Source: Taxillus chinensis (taxonomy: Eukaryota > Streptophyta > Magnoliopsida > Santalales > Loranthaceae). From it: a stretch of DNA of 64,000 nucleotides. The notes beneath the pieces were generated by a model that was not told the origin of the DNA, did not search any database, and was given only the letters and a program-made list of their open reading frames with translations. Location: contig CM042092.1 in assembly GCA_023512835.1 (NCBI GenBank), forward strand, positions 41,806,258 to 41,870,257, in the 5' to 3' direction. How positions within the stretch are numbered: the stretch's first letter is position 1; each line of letters opens with the position of its first letter. Of the stretch, positions 46,881 to 57,868 are shown in pieces. Both the position numbers and the translations under genes were made by a program.

Positions 46881-47534
46881 TCGCCTTGGATGTGGTATGT
46901 CATGTCGCCGTGGTGGCGGTGGCGGGGTGTCCTCTCGCCCTCCAGGTGTGGGCTCAGGTAAATGGTATGTTACCTGGGTGATGTTTGTCGCTTTAGCTTT
47001 AGGCACGACACGAGCACAAGCATACACTTGTCATGCATATTGTAGAGTGGGATGGGTCCGGGGAGACTGGAACCTTCTTGAGCTATGGTTTGCTCACCCC
47101 TCCTATAAACTGTTCTTTTGTAGGGTTTAGCGGTAGGTAGGTGAAAGAGCTGTAGTGGTAGGCCACTGAGGCTGAAGACTATGTTAGTTTCATGGTTTTT
47201 GTTTGTGGATTTCTATTTTATGGTTTGGATTATTTGTAAACAGAGCACATTGTGGTTTGATGGGAGTTTTTCCCCAATTGAGTTGTAATGAACTTTGAGC
47301 CCCTTTGAAATGTAATAAATTAAGATGTAGTTATTGTTTGATTTGTGGTTGTGTGCATGGTTTGGGAGCAGGAGCATGTCCCATGGCATGTTAGCCTGGT
47401 TGTACAAGTTTGGGACAGCACCCGTGACATAAGTCCTTTTTAGGTGCTTGCACCAACCCCTTGACCCTTCGGGTGCGGGCATGGGCAATCACTACCTATT
47501 TCCAAGTGAAGGGAAATTGGGGCGTGATAGAAGG

Positions 47535-47858
47535 TGAGTTGCCCGCGAACCCCTAAAATCTAGCACACAAGCCCTCAACATGTCCTCCAATGTCTGATTC
47601 GTCCTCTCTGTCTGACCGTCAGTATCAGGGTCGAAAGCGTTACTCATGCTAAGCTTTGTCCCCATAGCCTCCTGTAAGCCTGCCCAAAAACGAGAAGTGA
47701 ACCTCGAATCTCGGTCGGACACAATCGATGACGGTATCCCATGCAATCGTACAATCTCGTTCACATATAACTGACTCAAGGCCCCAATGGAATCCCACTC
47801 TCGAACGGCAAGGAAGTGGGCTGACTTCGTTAACCGATCCACAATCACCCATATCATG
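47535..47858 (-). pseudogene. Gypsy C integrase core fragment
   Basis: Minus strand: IWVIVDRLTKSAHFLAVREW, IVSDRDSRFTSRFWAGLQEA (second catalytic Asp kept), then [20 protein letters not shown] with the catalytic Glu. The first catalytic Asp (in the MDF motif) would lie just upstream and is lost from the window, because the CACTA element starts at 47,859. Confidence 0.9.
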
Positions 47859-47918
47859 TTCTACAAGAAATCAGGCCTACCGTAACATCAAAGGGTAACA
47901 TTATTGAAAAAATGTTAC
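47859..47918 (+). repeat. CACTA terminal and subterminal inverted repeats
   Basis: Terminal repeat at 47,859-47,871, then an 8-bp inverted repeat GTAACATT (47,895-47,902) / AATGTTAC (47,911-47,918). Subterminal repeats in CACTA elements bind the companion protein TnpA; that role is only inferred here. Confidence 0.6.
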
Positions 47919-49431
47919 AATATATAGGTATTAAAAAGACGCGGGTCGGCATCTAGTGGTTTTGGGTTGCACGGGGACTAATTTGGGTGAGCGGGGGATA
48001 TTTTTCGTCAAATAAGTGTTGCCGGCATGCCCCAAACTAAAATTTATCTTGCGTACCTAAAAACATAAATGAAAAAAATTTACTAACTTTACTCATTCAT
48101 TCCCCCAACGCCACGCAGTCTCTCTCTCTCTCTCTCTCTCTCATGATGAACCCTACGCAGTCGCTCAATCCTTATTGACGTACCCTAGGAAGGGGGAATC
48201 TCTCAATTGCACCAACCCAACCCAACACAAACAGGTAATATGTTACCCTAGGCGAGCAACAAGAGCCCTTCCGGCTGATGACTAGCCGGTAGAAACGTTG
48301 GTAGAAATTTCTAAAGAAATTGCATTTAGTTTTTGTTGTTTGATGTTTCGATTTGGTGGGTGTTTTGTTTTCACTGAATTTTCCCATTGTTGAGTATGTT
48401 GTTTGTTGTTTTTCGTTGTTATGTTTGCGTCTTTGGGTTTTCCTCGTCTCTCTCCATCCAGGAATGCGTTTTTTTGTAATTTGAAAGTTGATATATTTAT
48501 TGCGTGTTTGTCCGTAAGTCCGGCTTTACCCGTAAGCATTCTGGGATTGCTGTGATTGGAATGTTTTGCTGTGTTGCGTCTCTGGATCTACTTACTGTTA
48601 AAACATTGTTTTATAATGTTTATCTAAACAGACCTTTCATCTGTTTTGATATTCTTTTTAGCTCTATTTTGGATTGTTTCTCTAATACTCATCCATTTGA
48701 TGTATTTGGTTCTAGTCTTTAAGATAACAAAAACAAAACAAAACAAAAAATAAGTTTTGAACAACATATTGATCTCTACTTAGCATGCTTCTGGATGTTG
48801 ATTTAGCCCCCCCCCCCCCCTGTTTATCGTTTTGGCTGTGGTCCTGTTTCTGTTCATTTCATTATGATATAATGATTGTTGGTTTAACAGTATAATGAAC
48901 CGTCTCTGTCTCCCTTCTCCCTGATGTACATCAGACCAAATTATATGTTTTTCTTAATGGCCATTGATCCAATGTTTTGAAGTGTTCATGTGGGCTCCCT
49001 GGTTGAATTTATCTGTCTGCATAATCTTTCATTTGGTTGAATAATATGTAAGCTATTTGAATAGCCAATCTATATGTTCTTCTAGTTCACTAAATGTGGG
49101 ATTAGGTTACTGCCAGTCTTTAGTCTGTAATGTATAAGTGTGGTGAACACTGGACTGCAAAACAGTAAAGAACACTGGACTGCATTGAACATAGAACATT
49201 GACTATAAACTAAGATAGTGAAGAATACTAGACTGCAGGGTAAAATTGTACATTTTTATATATTCTGGACTAATGAAGACACTGGACTGCATTGAATATT
49301 ATTTTATTGTGTTCTTCAGTTTCATATATGTACTACGCTTGTCCATTTTGTTGATAGCTAGTGTTTGCTAAGCATTGAATGATTTCTGATTTTTTGATGA
49401 TATTAAAAGGTGTTAGGTAGATCTGATTTCT
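47919..49431 (+). mobile_element. CACTA 5' untranslated region, no gene
   Basis: AT-rich noncoding stretch with (TC)n at 48,119-48,142, a 14-C run at 48,807-48,820, and four copies of ACACTGGACTGCA or close variants between 49,147 and 49,291. Probably promoter, leader and intron sequence of the transposase gene. Confidence 0.55.
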
Positions 49432-50671
49432 ATGGACAAGACATGGGTCCATCTTAATAGGTTAGTAACTACATAAGTTTTTTTTGCTACTTTTACCCAC
49501 TAATTAAGCATACGATTAGTAAGTGAGTATTTCATGTCACTACTTTTTAATATAGATACACAGAGGAGTATGATAAGGGAGCGAGAGATTTTGTCAACAC
49601 TATAGAAAGAAAATGCTGGTTTTCCAAATAAGATCCTTTGCCCTTGTAACCAATGTCAAAATCTATGTCAACTCGTAGATGAGGTTTATGTTCACTTGGT
49701 ACTGTATGGCATGGATAAGAATTACAAAACGTGGTTTCATCAAGGAGAGGATCCGATTCAGAATCATGATGATGACAGAGATGTTGAGCTGCATTTCATG
49801 AGTTCTTTATGGGTTATGAAATTAACACCAAAAATACCAATGATTTAGGGGTTAACAATAGTGATGAAAAATTCAGATCTGCTTTGGAAGATGCAAAAAG
49901 TCCATTATATGATGGTTATTCAAAATACAACAAACTTTCCTCGATTGTTGAATTGTGTAATTTGAAAACAAAGCATGGATGGTCAGATGCAAGTTTCAAT
50001 GACCTTTTAGAGCTAATGATGAGATATGTTGCCGAAAAATAATCTTATTTTAACATCTATCTATTTGGTGAAAAAGTTCCTGAACAAGTTTAATCTAAAC
50101 TACAACCAAATTCATGCTTGTGTCAATGATTGCCGCTTATTCACAAAAGAAAATACTGATGCCCAACTATGTCCCAAGTGTGAAACCTCAAGATGGAAGG
50201 AAAATGAGCACACTAAGGAAATTATGATAGGCTAGGCCACAAAAGTTGTAAGATATTTCCCCATTATACCTAGGGTCATGGAGGTTGTTCAGATTTGAGG
50301 AGACAGCTTTAAATCTAAGATGGCATTCTTGTAATAAAAGCACTGATGGGAAGATGCGACACCCTGTAGATTCAGAGGCTTGGAATGCTATTGATGAAAG
50401 GTGGCCAGACTTTTCACTTGAGCCTAACAATCTTAGGCTTGGACTTGTTGCTTATACAAAAATATGAGTTCCACATATAGTTGTTGGCCAGTAATGCTCG
50501 TTGTATATAACCTACCGCCTTCTTTGTGCATGAAGGATGAGTTCACTTTTCTATCTACATTGATTCCAGGACCTAAACAACCTGGAAATGACATAGTCAT
50601 TTACTTGCGACCCTTGATAGATGAGTTACAAGATTTATGGAGAGGAGTGTATACATATGATACTTCTGAAA
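49432..50671 (+). pseudogene. TNP2-type transposase, N-terminal part
   Basis: ATG at 49,432 (MDKTWVHLNR), then a GT...AG intron candidate, 49,461-49,555, after which the frame continues YTEEYDKGARDFVNTIERKC (Transpos_assoc domain). A shift near 49,620 leads to CPCNQCQNLCQLVDEVYVHL, YGMDKNYKTWFHQGE. Transposase_21 domain: YDGYSKYNKLSSIVELCNLK, IHACVNDCRLFTKEN, CPKCETSRWKE, RLFRFEETALNLRWHS, RHPVDSEAWNAIDERWPDF, and LIPGPKQPGNDIVIYLRPLI, broken by several frame shifts and stops. It would bind and cut CACTA ends. Interrupted at TGAAA by gypsy D. Confidence 0.88.
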
Positions 50672-50943
50672 TGTAAGGACCCGTACCTTGAGTTAGTCAG
50701 TTTTGCCTCCTGAGTAGAGTTTTTCTAGATTTTGACCTAGTAGTTGGACTCCAATGAATTCACGTGCAAAAGGAAAGATGCTTAGAATGATGTCCTCTAT
50801 CTACCACAGAAGTTTCAGACCAAATGGACATGTATGTGAGGTGCACGTGATATGGGTCCAATTCACGTGCAAGTGTAATTGTCTTCCAAATGATGCAAGG
50901 AGGCTAGGGGTGAAGTTTGAAAGCATTTGGAGTTCATATGGAG

Positions 50944-50972
50944 TTGCACGTGAATTGGGAATTCACGTGCAA
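50944..50972 (+). promoter_or_regulatory. G-box palindrome in U3 of gypsy D
   Basis: Perfect 13-bp arms TTGCACGTGAATT / AATTCACGTGCAA, loop GGG; each arm contains the G-box CACGTG. Also at 58,140-58,168 in the 3' LTR. A looser pair lies around 50,840-50,870. Confidence 0.85.
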
Positions 50973-51101
50973 ATTGGCGTGCAGGCATATTTTTGCATGG
51001 GTCCCTTGGTTTTGGCATTCTAAGGAACTTTCTCCAAAGGACCATGTTGAAATTCTGAATATTTTGGTGTGTATGGATGCGGAAAGGTTGTAGCTTGTGT
51101 A

Positions 51102-51178
51102 ATCAAAACTACGTCGTTTTGATCCTGGGTTTACTTAATCAAAACTACGTCGTTTTGATGTGAATGGTGTCTATATAA
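51102..51178 (+). promoter_or_regulatory. Gypsy D core promoter: palindrome pair and TATA
   Basis: Palindromes 51,102-51,123 and 51,138-51,159, 14 bp apart; TATATAA at 51,172, 12 bp on. Same in the 3' LTR at 58,297-58,318, 58,333-58,354 and 58,367. Confidence 0.8.
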
Positions 51179-51736
51179 GGAGGGCTTGAGTTTGAGTTAG
51201 GGTTCTTGTGTTCCTTTGCTTGCAGTTCTGCCTGAGAGAGAGAGAGCTAGAGAGAGAGAGGGAAGGGGAGTTCTTTGGTTTCGCCGGAGCATCTTGCGTG
51301 GAGAGGACGGCGTTTGGCGCGGGAGCAAGGAAGATCCGCTTTAAGGTAGGGGTTCTGTTCTTCCTAAACCCTCCTGTCCTAGGGTCCTGGGACAGTTTCT
51401 GGTAGATCTGTTTATATATATATATGTAAATTCATATAGGTGTGATCTCTATATGAATGTTGGCCTTCAGTGGCATTTTGGTGTGGTTCCGTGATCTATA
51501 TGCTATATGTTTGATGAAAAGCTGTGTGAATATAGTTATGTGTATATGCCTGCTAAGTGTTTGAAATTATGCCAGTGAGGCGTGCATGTTATGTGTTTGT
51601 GGAAATGCTGTGTGGGTTGGTTTGTGAGCTTGTGGATATATGCATGCTAAGTGTTCGAGGTTATTCTGTGTGACTAAGCATACTTAGTGTTTGATGTTAT
51701 GCCGTATGGCCATGTGTGTTGCGTGTTTGCTTGTAC

Positions 51737-51910
51737 ACCCGGTGGCCGTGGAAGCCCGGGACTGTTTTGTGGAACCCGGTGGTGTGGAAGCCCGGGGCTG
51801 TTTTGTGGAACCCGGTGGTCTGGAAGCCCTGGACTGTTTTGTGGAACCCGGTGGGTGTGGAAGCCTGGGATCGTTCTTGAAACCCGGTGGTGTGGAAGCC
51901 CGGGAGTGTT
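51737..51910. repeat. 36-bp minisatellite in gypsy D LTR
   Basis: Five units built on ACCCGGTGGTGTGGAAGCCC plus GGGCTGTTTTGTGGA. 3' LTR counterpart at about 58,936-59,108. Confidence 0.9.
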
Positions 51911-52377
51911 TATGTACTAGCCCATGTATGATTGTGTTTCTTTGTTATAGCTGTAACCATATCTTGGTGGGATAATTGTATCACGACACAAGACTTGTAC
52001 ACAAGGCATGTAGATACCAGGTGCATGGGATGGGTTGGGGAGACATGATCCCTACCGAGTGGTTGCTCACCCCTCCTACCATGTTGTTTTCTTTTCGGGA
52101 ACCTACGGGCGTTAGGTGGGACCCCAAGGTGGAAGACCTTATTTATTTAATTTGTTTATGTTATTTTTATTATGAGAATCGATGTAACCTGATGGGGAAA
52201 GGATTTTGTTGTAATAAACTGGATTGGATTGCTTTTAATGAATATTACTTTCTTGAATGTTGTGGATGTTTAAAATGTTAAATTCTTGTTTTGTATCCTA
52301 CCCCTTTGCCCTCCGTGTGGGTAAAAGGGGAGTCACGTACCGGTTTCCTCGGGTTGGAAATCCGGGGCGTGACAATA

Positions 52378-52389
52378 TGGTATCAGAGC
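52378..52389 (+). other. Primer-binding site, Met-tRNA (gypsy D)
   Basis: TGGTATCAGAGC three bases after the LTR end. Confidence 0.95.
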
Positions 52390-52795
52390 ATGGTCTAGTT
52401 GGCCTAGGGTAGTGGGCGGACTTGGTTATCTTGAGTCCTTTGGAGGAGCCTGGAGGGACATGCCTGATCAACATGGTCCTCTTTGAGCCTCCAAGGTGTA
52501 CTTGGGGTAGTCCGGTCTTGTAGTAGGATTTGCATGCATTGGCATTAGGGCACTAGTTGCATTTGCTTGTGAATGTATGCTAAACTGTGGATAAAATCAT
52601 ATGATTAAGTGAAATGTGCAACTCTGATTTGTTTGGCAATGTGTACTGAACTGTGCAATGTGATTGATGCAATGTATGTGTGTAACATCACGTGATAGTG
52701 GAATTGATCAGTGGGGGTACAGTGGGGGTAGAGGTAGTGACGCGATAGATTATAAAATTGTTTTGACGTTGTGCTTCTTACTTCGTGTAGTAAGA
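52390..52795 (+). mobile_element. Gypsy D leader, no gene
   Basis: Untranslated, closely related to 38,413-38,861 in gypsy B; ends in TTCTTACTTCGTGTAG then TAAGA and the Gag ATG, an acceptor-like arrangement. Confidence 0.7.
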
Positions 52796-54160
52796 ATGCC
52801 GCCGAGGAGAGTGACACGTGCGTCCGGGCGATGGGCGATGAGTCATCTGCCCATGAGGGTCCGGGTGCGGGACCATCCGTTGGAGGGCATGCGTTATTCT
52901 TGGCACAGTGCAAGAAGGCATCCGGCTGGAGAGTACGAGAGCTACGGGAGGGACTCCGGCGGGACGTTCGGGAGGAGGTGCGCCGTGAGATGGCAAGACG
53001 GCGGTGGTGCCACCACCACCACCACCGGTACGAGGCTGCCTCGTGAGCGTGAGAGTTCGGCGGGTGGTGTACCGACCCGTGCGAGAGGATGACGTGGTGA
53101 CACGGTTCCGAAAGGAACAACCTCCGCGATTTAAGGGGGAGAAGATCCTGTGGTAGGCGAGCGGTGGTTGAGGCAGATTGAGCACGTGTTCTCCTTTCTC
53201 CTGCCCCGGGAGGAGGATAAGGTGCGGCCTGGCAATCGGCAGTGGAGGGGACGCTTTGGAGTGGTGGACGAGTGTTGCGGGGAGCCGTGCGGTGCAACTC
53301 ATGTTTTGGGAGGAGTTCTTGCAACTCTTCCAAGATGAGTTCTTCCCGGAATCGGTGAGATGGCAAAAGAGGGAAGAATTTGGCGGCTTGAAGCGAGGAT
53401 CCAAGACGGTACACTGAATATGAGCGGGAGTTCGGAGATTGAGTAGGTTTGCTCCTGAGGCCGTGGTAAGGGAGGACCTGAAGGCCCACAAGTTCACCTT
53501 GGGTCTCGGGCCAGCCCTTAGGGAGAGGGTGGCGATTCTACGCTTGAGGACCTATCTTGAGGCTGTGGAGACGGCCCGTATAGGCGAGAGGGAACTGGAT
53601 GATGGGAGGCGGGCCCATCGGGGCGCCGGTGCGAGTGGGCCTGATCGAGATGCGGGGTCCAAGAGGCTCAAGACGGAGGAGAGGGATAGCGGTTCCTTCC
53701 GCGGCGGGGGACAGACATTGGCGAACCCAGGGAGGTCTAGCTTTGGCGGTGGCAGCAGGGCGGTCCAGCGGGGGTCTCCCCGGCGGTTGTTCTTGCGTGG
53801 GGAGCAAGGCCACTTGAGGGAAGGAGTGTCCAAAGAGGGACTGGAAATGCCATAGATGTGGACGAGAGGGCCATCCGAGCCGGGTTTGCCGGAGTGGCAA
53901 CGGGGGGAGTGGGAGGCATGACATCCGGCACAAGGAGTGATGCCGGTTTTCGTGCCCAGTGAAGACCAGGCTCGTCGGTGGCGAGCCGGCCAAGCAGGAT
54001 CCGGTCGGACCCGACCTCGGGGGAGGCCAGGAGCGGCGGCGGGCCGAGGCCGGAGGCAACCTTAGCGGGAAGCGTCCGGTGAGTGAGCCGACTAGTGGCA
54101 CGGGCCAAGGAAGGGTGTTCGCGGCGGGAGGCGACATACCAGGAGGAGGCCGAGCTACCA
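52796..54160 (+). pseudogene. Gypsy D Gag, frame-shifted
   Basis: ATG at 52,796 (MPPRRVTRAS). The order follows gypsy B Gag: Arg/Glu-rich helix, PPRERESS-like linker, capsid segment FRKEQPPRF, LRQIEHVFSFLLPREEDKVR, WREEFL-type region, LSRFAPEAVVREDLKAHKFT, LGLGPALRERVAILRLRTYL, then nucleocapsid. One CCHC knuckle CHRCGREGHPSRVC is intact at 53,848-53,889; the preceding cluster is disrupted. The frame changes at least six times, typically where gypsy B has CAG or CTG and D has CG, CGA or CGG (for instance 52,826-52,840). Shifts may be partly assembly error. Confidence 0.85.
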
Positions 54161-55990
54161 CCCCCACCAGTGAGGGTGGAGCGGGACCATCGGTGGTTAG
54201 GAGGTACCCTCTTGATCTCCCGTACCTTAGCTTCGTTCTTTTCGATACGGGTGCATCGTGTTCGTTTGTTCCTGAGCCTGTGATAGATAGTTTGGGGTTA
54301 GCCTGTGTGGAGGCCGCGAGGCCCCTAGTTGTGGAGTCTCCGGTGGGAGGCATGATAGAGGTACGACGAGTGTGTCGTGACTGTGTGTTAACCATAGGAG
54401 AGGTGGAGGCTGCGTTTTGACTTGCATGTGATGCCTTTGAGGGCGTTTGACCTGATCTTGGGTATGGATTGGCTTATGGCTTTCCGGGCCAAGATAGATT
54501 GTTATCGGCGGCGTGTGTCCTTTGTGACACCTGCGGGGACCTCTTGCACCCTGCGGGGGGAGTGGGATTGTGAGGCGAGTCGGGGCTGGGCCAGTGTTGG
54601 ACCGGTGGGGTGCCATTACCCACAGGTTGGCAGCCCTGACCTTTCTGAGGAGGGTAAGGTGGAAAAGAGGGTGTGGCCCGTGTTGTGGACCAATTTCGGG
54701 ATGTTTTTCCTGAGCGGTTGAGGAGTTTGCCACCTAAGAGGAGTGTGGAGTTCACCATCGAGTTGGTGCGGGGACAGGTCCAATTTCCCAAGTAGCGTAT
54801 CGTATGGGGCCAGCCAGGCGAGGGAGCTTCAGGGCAAATCGAGGAGTTGGTGGGCCAGGGGTATATCGGACCAAGTACCTCACCTTGGGGTGCTCCGGTG
54901 CTCTTTGCTAAGAAGGCCGATGGCACGCTTCGTCTCTGCATCGACTACGGAAGCTGAATCGGTGGCTTGTGAAGAACAAGTACCCGTTGCCTCGGATAGA
55001 TGACCTGTTTGACCAATTGAGTGGGGCCCGGTGGTTTTCCAAGATAGATTTACGGTCGGGGTATCACCGGCTCGGGGTTAGGGAGGAGGACATCCCTAAG
55101 ACGGCTTTTCGGTGCGGTATGGGCATTATGAGTGGGTAGTGATGCCTTTCGGGCTCACTAATGCGCCAGCGATGTTCATGCATTTGATGAACCAAGTCTT
55201 TGCCCCATACTTAGACTCGTTCGTGGTGGTGTTTATCGACGACATCTTGGTGTATTCCAAGACCGAGAGGGAGCACGTGGAGCACTTGGCAACGGTGTTG
55301 CAAACCTTGAGGGACCAGGCTTGTTTGCTAAGTTTAGCAAGTGTGAGTTTTGGGCTGCAGGAGGTTCACTTTCTTGGCCATGTGGTGTCGGTGAGGGAGT
55401 TAGGGTGGACCCGGCCAAGATTGAGGCCGTGGCATCGTGGGCAAGGCCAACCAACGTTTTTGAGATCCGTAGTTTTCTTGGCTTGGCGGGGTACTATCGT
55501 CGTTTTGTAGAGGGGTTCTCCCGTTTGGCGGCGCTATGACAGCTTGACTCGGAAGGGCGTGAAGTTTGAGTGGACGGACAAGTGCCGGCGGGCGTTTGAG
55601 ACTCTCAAAACCCGTTTGACCACTGACTGTGTTGAGGTTGCCTAGGGAGGATATTCCGTATGAGGTGTCTGTGATGCGTCCAGGGTTGGTTTGGGGTGTG
55701 TGCTTATGCGGGGGCACGGTGTGGTAGCTTATGGGTCAAGGCAGTGAAGCCTCATGAGCGATTATCCTACTCATGACCTTGAGTTAGCTCTTGTCATCTT
55801 CGCCCTGAAGAGTTGGCGGCACTACCTCTTGGGGGAAAAGTTTGTGGTGTTCTCGGATCACAAGAGCCTTCATGACATCTTTACTCGAAGGACTTGAATT
55901 TGAGGCAAAGGAGATGGGTGGAGTATTTGCGGACCTTTGATTTTACTCTTGCCTATACCCGGGCAAGGGTAATGTTGTGGCCGATGCATT
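54161..55990 (+). pseudogene. Gypsy D protease, RT and RNase H, frame-shifted
   Basis: Protease triad is intact here (FDTGASCSFV, 54,241-54,270), unlike A and B, followed by [46 protein letters not shown] (about 54,985), [31 protein letters not shown], catalytic FIDD at 55,232-55,243, [20 protein letters not shown]. RNase H: WTDKCRRAFETLKT, DLELA, SLQDIF-like and VVADAL-like segments, each in a different frame. No stop inherited from gypsy B is shared. Motif content is complete. Confidence 0.87.
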
Positions 55991-57543
55991 GAGCGAGAAA
56001 AGGGAAAGCCGAGGTGGCCGTGAGGGAGTGGAAGGCGATGGAGCGGTTAGCGACGTTGCGGTGCGACTTGTTGTTCGTGATGGTGGGACGTCCTGCGTCC
56101 TTTGGTGGTAGTGCTGAGTTGTACCAGCGCGTCCGGGAGGAACAGTTGGGTGACATTGAGTGTGAGGTTCTCCGTGCCCGTATTGAGGCTGGGGAGCTAT
56201 CCGGGGACTGGACGAGGGTCCTGAGCATGAGTTGTCATTTCGGGGCGGTTGGTAGTAGCTTCTTCCCTCGGGGATGAGGTGATGAGGGAGTTTCACCAAT
56301 CTAGGGTTCTTTGTGCATCCAGGGGGTACGAAGATGTACCATGCGCTTCGCGGACATTTTTGGTGGCCTGGGATGAAACGCGATGTGGCTGCCTTTGTTT
56401 CGCGGTGCCTCACGTGTCGGCAGGTGAAGGCGAGCATCGGCGGCCGGCGGGCATGTTCCGACCCTTGCCCATAGCGGAGTGGAAGTGGGACCATATCGCG
56501 ATGGACTTTGTGATGGTCTTCCACCCACCACTGGGAGGAAGGACATGATTTGGGTGATTGTGGATCGACTCACAAAGTCGGCCCATTTTCTTGTTGTTCG
56601 CGAGCGGGACTCCATTGGGACTTTGAGTCACTGTACATGAACGAGATTGTGAGGCCGCATGGGGTACCATCATCGGTTGTCTCGACCGGGATTCGAGGTT
56701 CGCTTCCCGTTTCTGGGCCGGTTTGCGGGAGGCTATGGGAACCAAGCTTCACTTGAGTACGGCCTTTCACCCCGAGACGGACGGTCGGCGAGCGGACGAA
56801 TCGGACCATGGAGGACATGTTACGGGCCTGTGTGTTAGATTTCGGGGGTTCGTGGGCAACTCACCTTCCTTTGGTGGAGTTTGCCTACAACAACAGTATC
56901 GAGGCATCCATTGGGATGGCTCCTTTTGAGGCGTTGTACGGACGGCCGTGTCGATCACCCTTGTGTTGGACTGAGGTAGGAGAGGCAGCCCTCTTGGGGC
57001 CACGGTTGGTTCAAGAGGCTACCGAGAAGGTCAAGTTGATTCGTCGGCGTTTGTTGTCGGCTCGAGTCGGCGAAATCTTATGCGGATCAGCGGCGGCGAC
57101 CTTGGAGTTTTCTTTGGTGATCATGTGTTCCTTCGTGTCTCTCCACGCCGTGGACATCGACGGTTTGGGCGAGGTTCCAAGCTATCTCCGCGGTTTATTG
57201 GCCCTTTTGAGATTCCTGGATCGTGTAGGGCCTGTAGCCTACCGGTTAGCGTTACCACCGGGTGAGTCGAGTGCACAACGTGTTTCACGTGTCCCGATTG
57301 AGGAAGTATCACCCTGACCCCACTCATGTGATTGATTGGGGGACGTTGGACATTGAGGATGACATGTCCGTCATTGAGGCCCCTATCCAGTATCCTAGAT
57401 CGGCAAGAGAAACTTTTGCGTGGTCGTCTTATTCCTTTGGTTCGCGTCTTGTGGCAGACCGTGGCATTGAGGAGGAGACATGGGAACGGGAGTCCGTGAT
57501 GCGGGAGCAACACGCAGACTTGTTCGAGGACGAACAATCTTAA
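55991..57543 (+). pseudogene. Gypsy D integrase, frame-shifted
   Basis: Zinc domain REFHQS...TKMYHALRGHF and RCLTCRQ. Core: IAMDF (first Asp), WVIVDRL, region of the second Asp near 56,680 (CTCGACCGGGAT, frame-shifted), TDG and [41 protein letters not shown]-terminal: LVFLRVSPRRGHRRFGRGSK, VHNVFHVSRLRKYHPDPTHV, IEEETWERESVMREQHADLF, EDEQS and TAA at 57,541-57,543. This chromovirus-type tail matches gypsy C (36,095-36,610). Confidence 0.88.
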
Positions 57544-57868
57544 GCGTGGGAGGTGGTGTTGGCCAAGGGATAGTGATGTTTCCTTGTGATGTGTTTTCTT
57601 GTATTAGTTGATGTATTTGTATTGTCTTTTAAAGACATGTGTTCTTATTTGTGATGTGCTTTGAAATGTGTATTCGTGCCATGTGGACATGTGTTCTGGC
57701 ATTATTGTGGTTATGGATTATGGTGGTACTTGTTATGTCTTGTTGTCTTGTGTGTGGTGTATGACCCATTTGGGTGTGGTGGCTTGCCGGGTGGCAAATG
57801 GGTAGTTTGTGGTTGTTTTCCTCGTATGTCATTTCTTTTCGAGGACGAAAAGTCTTAAGGGGAGAGGA
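57544..57868 (+). mobile_element. Gypsy D 3' UTR, inverted repeat and polypurine tract
   Basis: No gene to 57,834. CTTTTCG (57,835-57,841) / CGAAAAG (57,846-57,852) stem with loop AGGA, then AAGGGGAGAGGA (57,857-57,868), the plus-strand primer, directly at the 3' LTR. Confidence 0.85.

Larger units (their letters stand above)
45477..47529 (+). mobile_element. Solo LTR, gypsy E family, 2,053 bp
   Basis: TGTAAGGACCCGTGTTCTGG to GGGGCGTGATA (final CA decayed to TA), between perfect 5-bp duplications GAAGG (45,472-45,476 and 47,530-47,534). No internal region, so it arose by recombination between the LTRs of a full element. Closely follows the LTR at 61,175-63,486 from about 46,620 on. Confidence 0.93.
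33984..47858 (-). mobile_element. Gypsy C, 3' half, split by three insertions
   Basis: Minus-strand element. Its 3' LTR (33,984-35,761), polypurine tract and integrase tail (36,095-36,610) are followed by integrase pieces at 45,320-45,471 and 47,535-47,858. Each gap is filled by another element: gypsy B, a solo LTR, then CACTA from 47,859. Joining across the gaps keeps the integrase order, so the insertions came after C. The remaining 5' half (reverse transcriptase, gag, 5' LTR) should lie beyond the right end of the CACTA, outside the window. Confidence 0.88.
50672..52374 (+). mobile_element. Gypsy D 5' LTR, 1,703 bp
   Basis: TGTAAGGACCCGTACCTTG to GGGGCGTGACA. Holds G-box palindromes, the palindrome pair with TATA, a GA leader (about 51,234-51,262), a donor-like AAG/GTAGGG (51,346), H1 (51,431-51,457, one C pair short), a 36-bp minisatellite and an altered H2. 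Confidence 0.93.

Noticed and set aside
48119..48142. CT run as a GAGA-type promoter of a host gene
   Set aside because: It lies in the CACTA 5' region, and dinucleotide runs occur in nearly every element here.
51737..51910. Regular repeats suggesting a CRISPR-like array
   Set aside because: Units are contiguous without unique spacers, lie inside a plant LTR and recur in the partner LTR; they are a minisatellite.
52605..54733. Several long minus-strand frames over gypsy D
   Set aside because: Antisense shadows of Gag, protease and RT; no domain wording.
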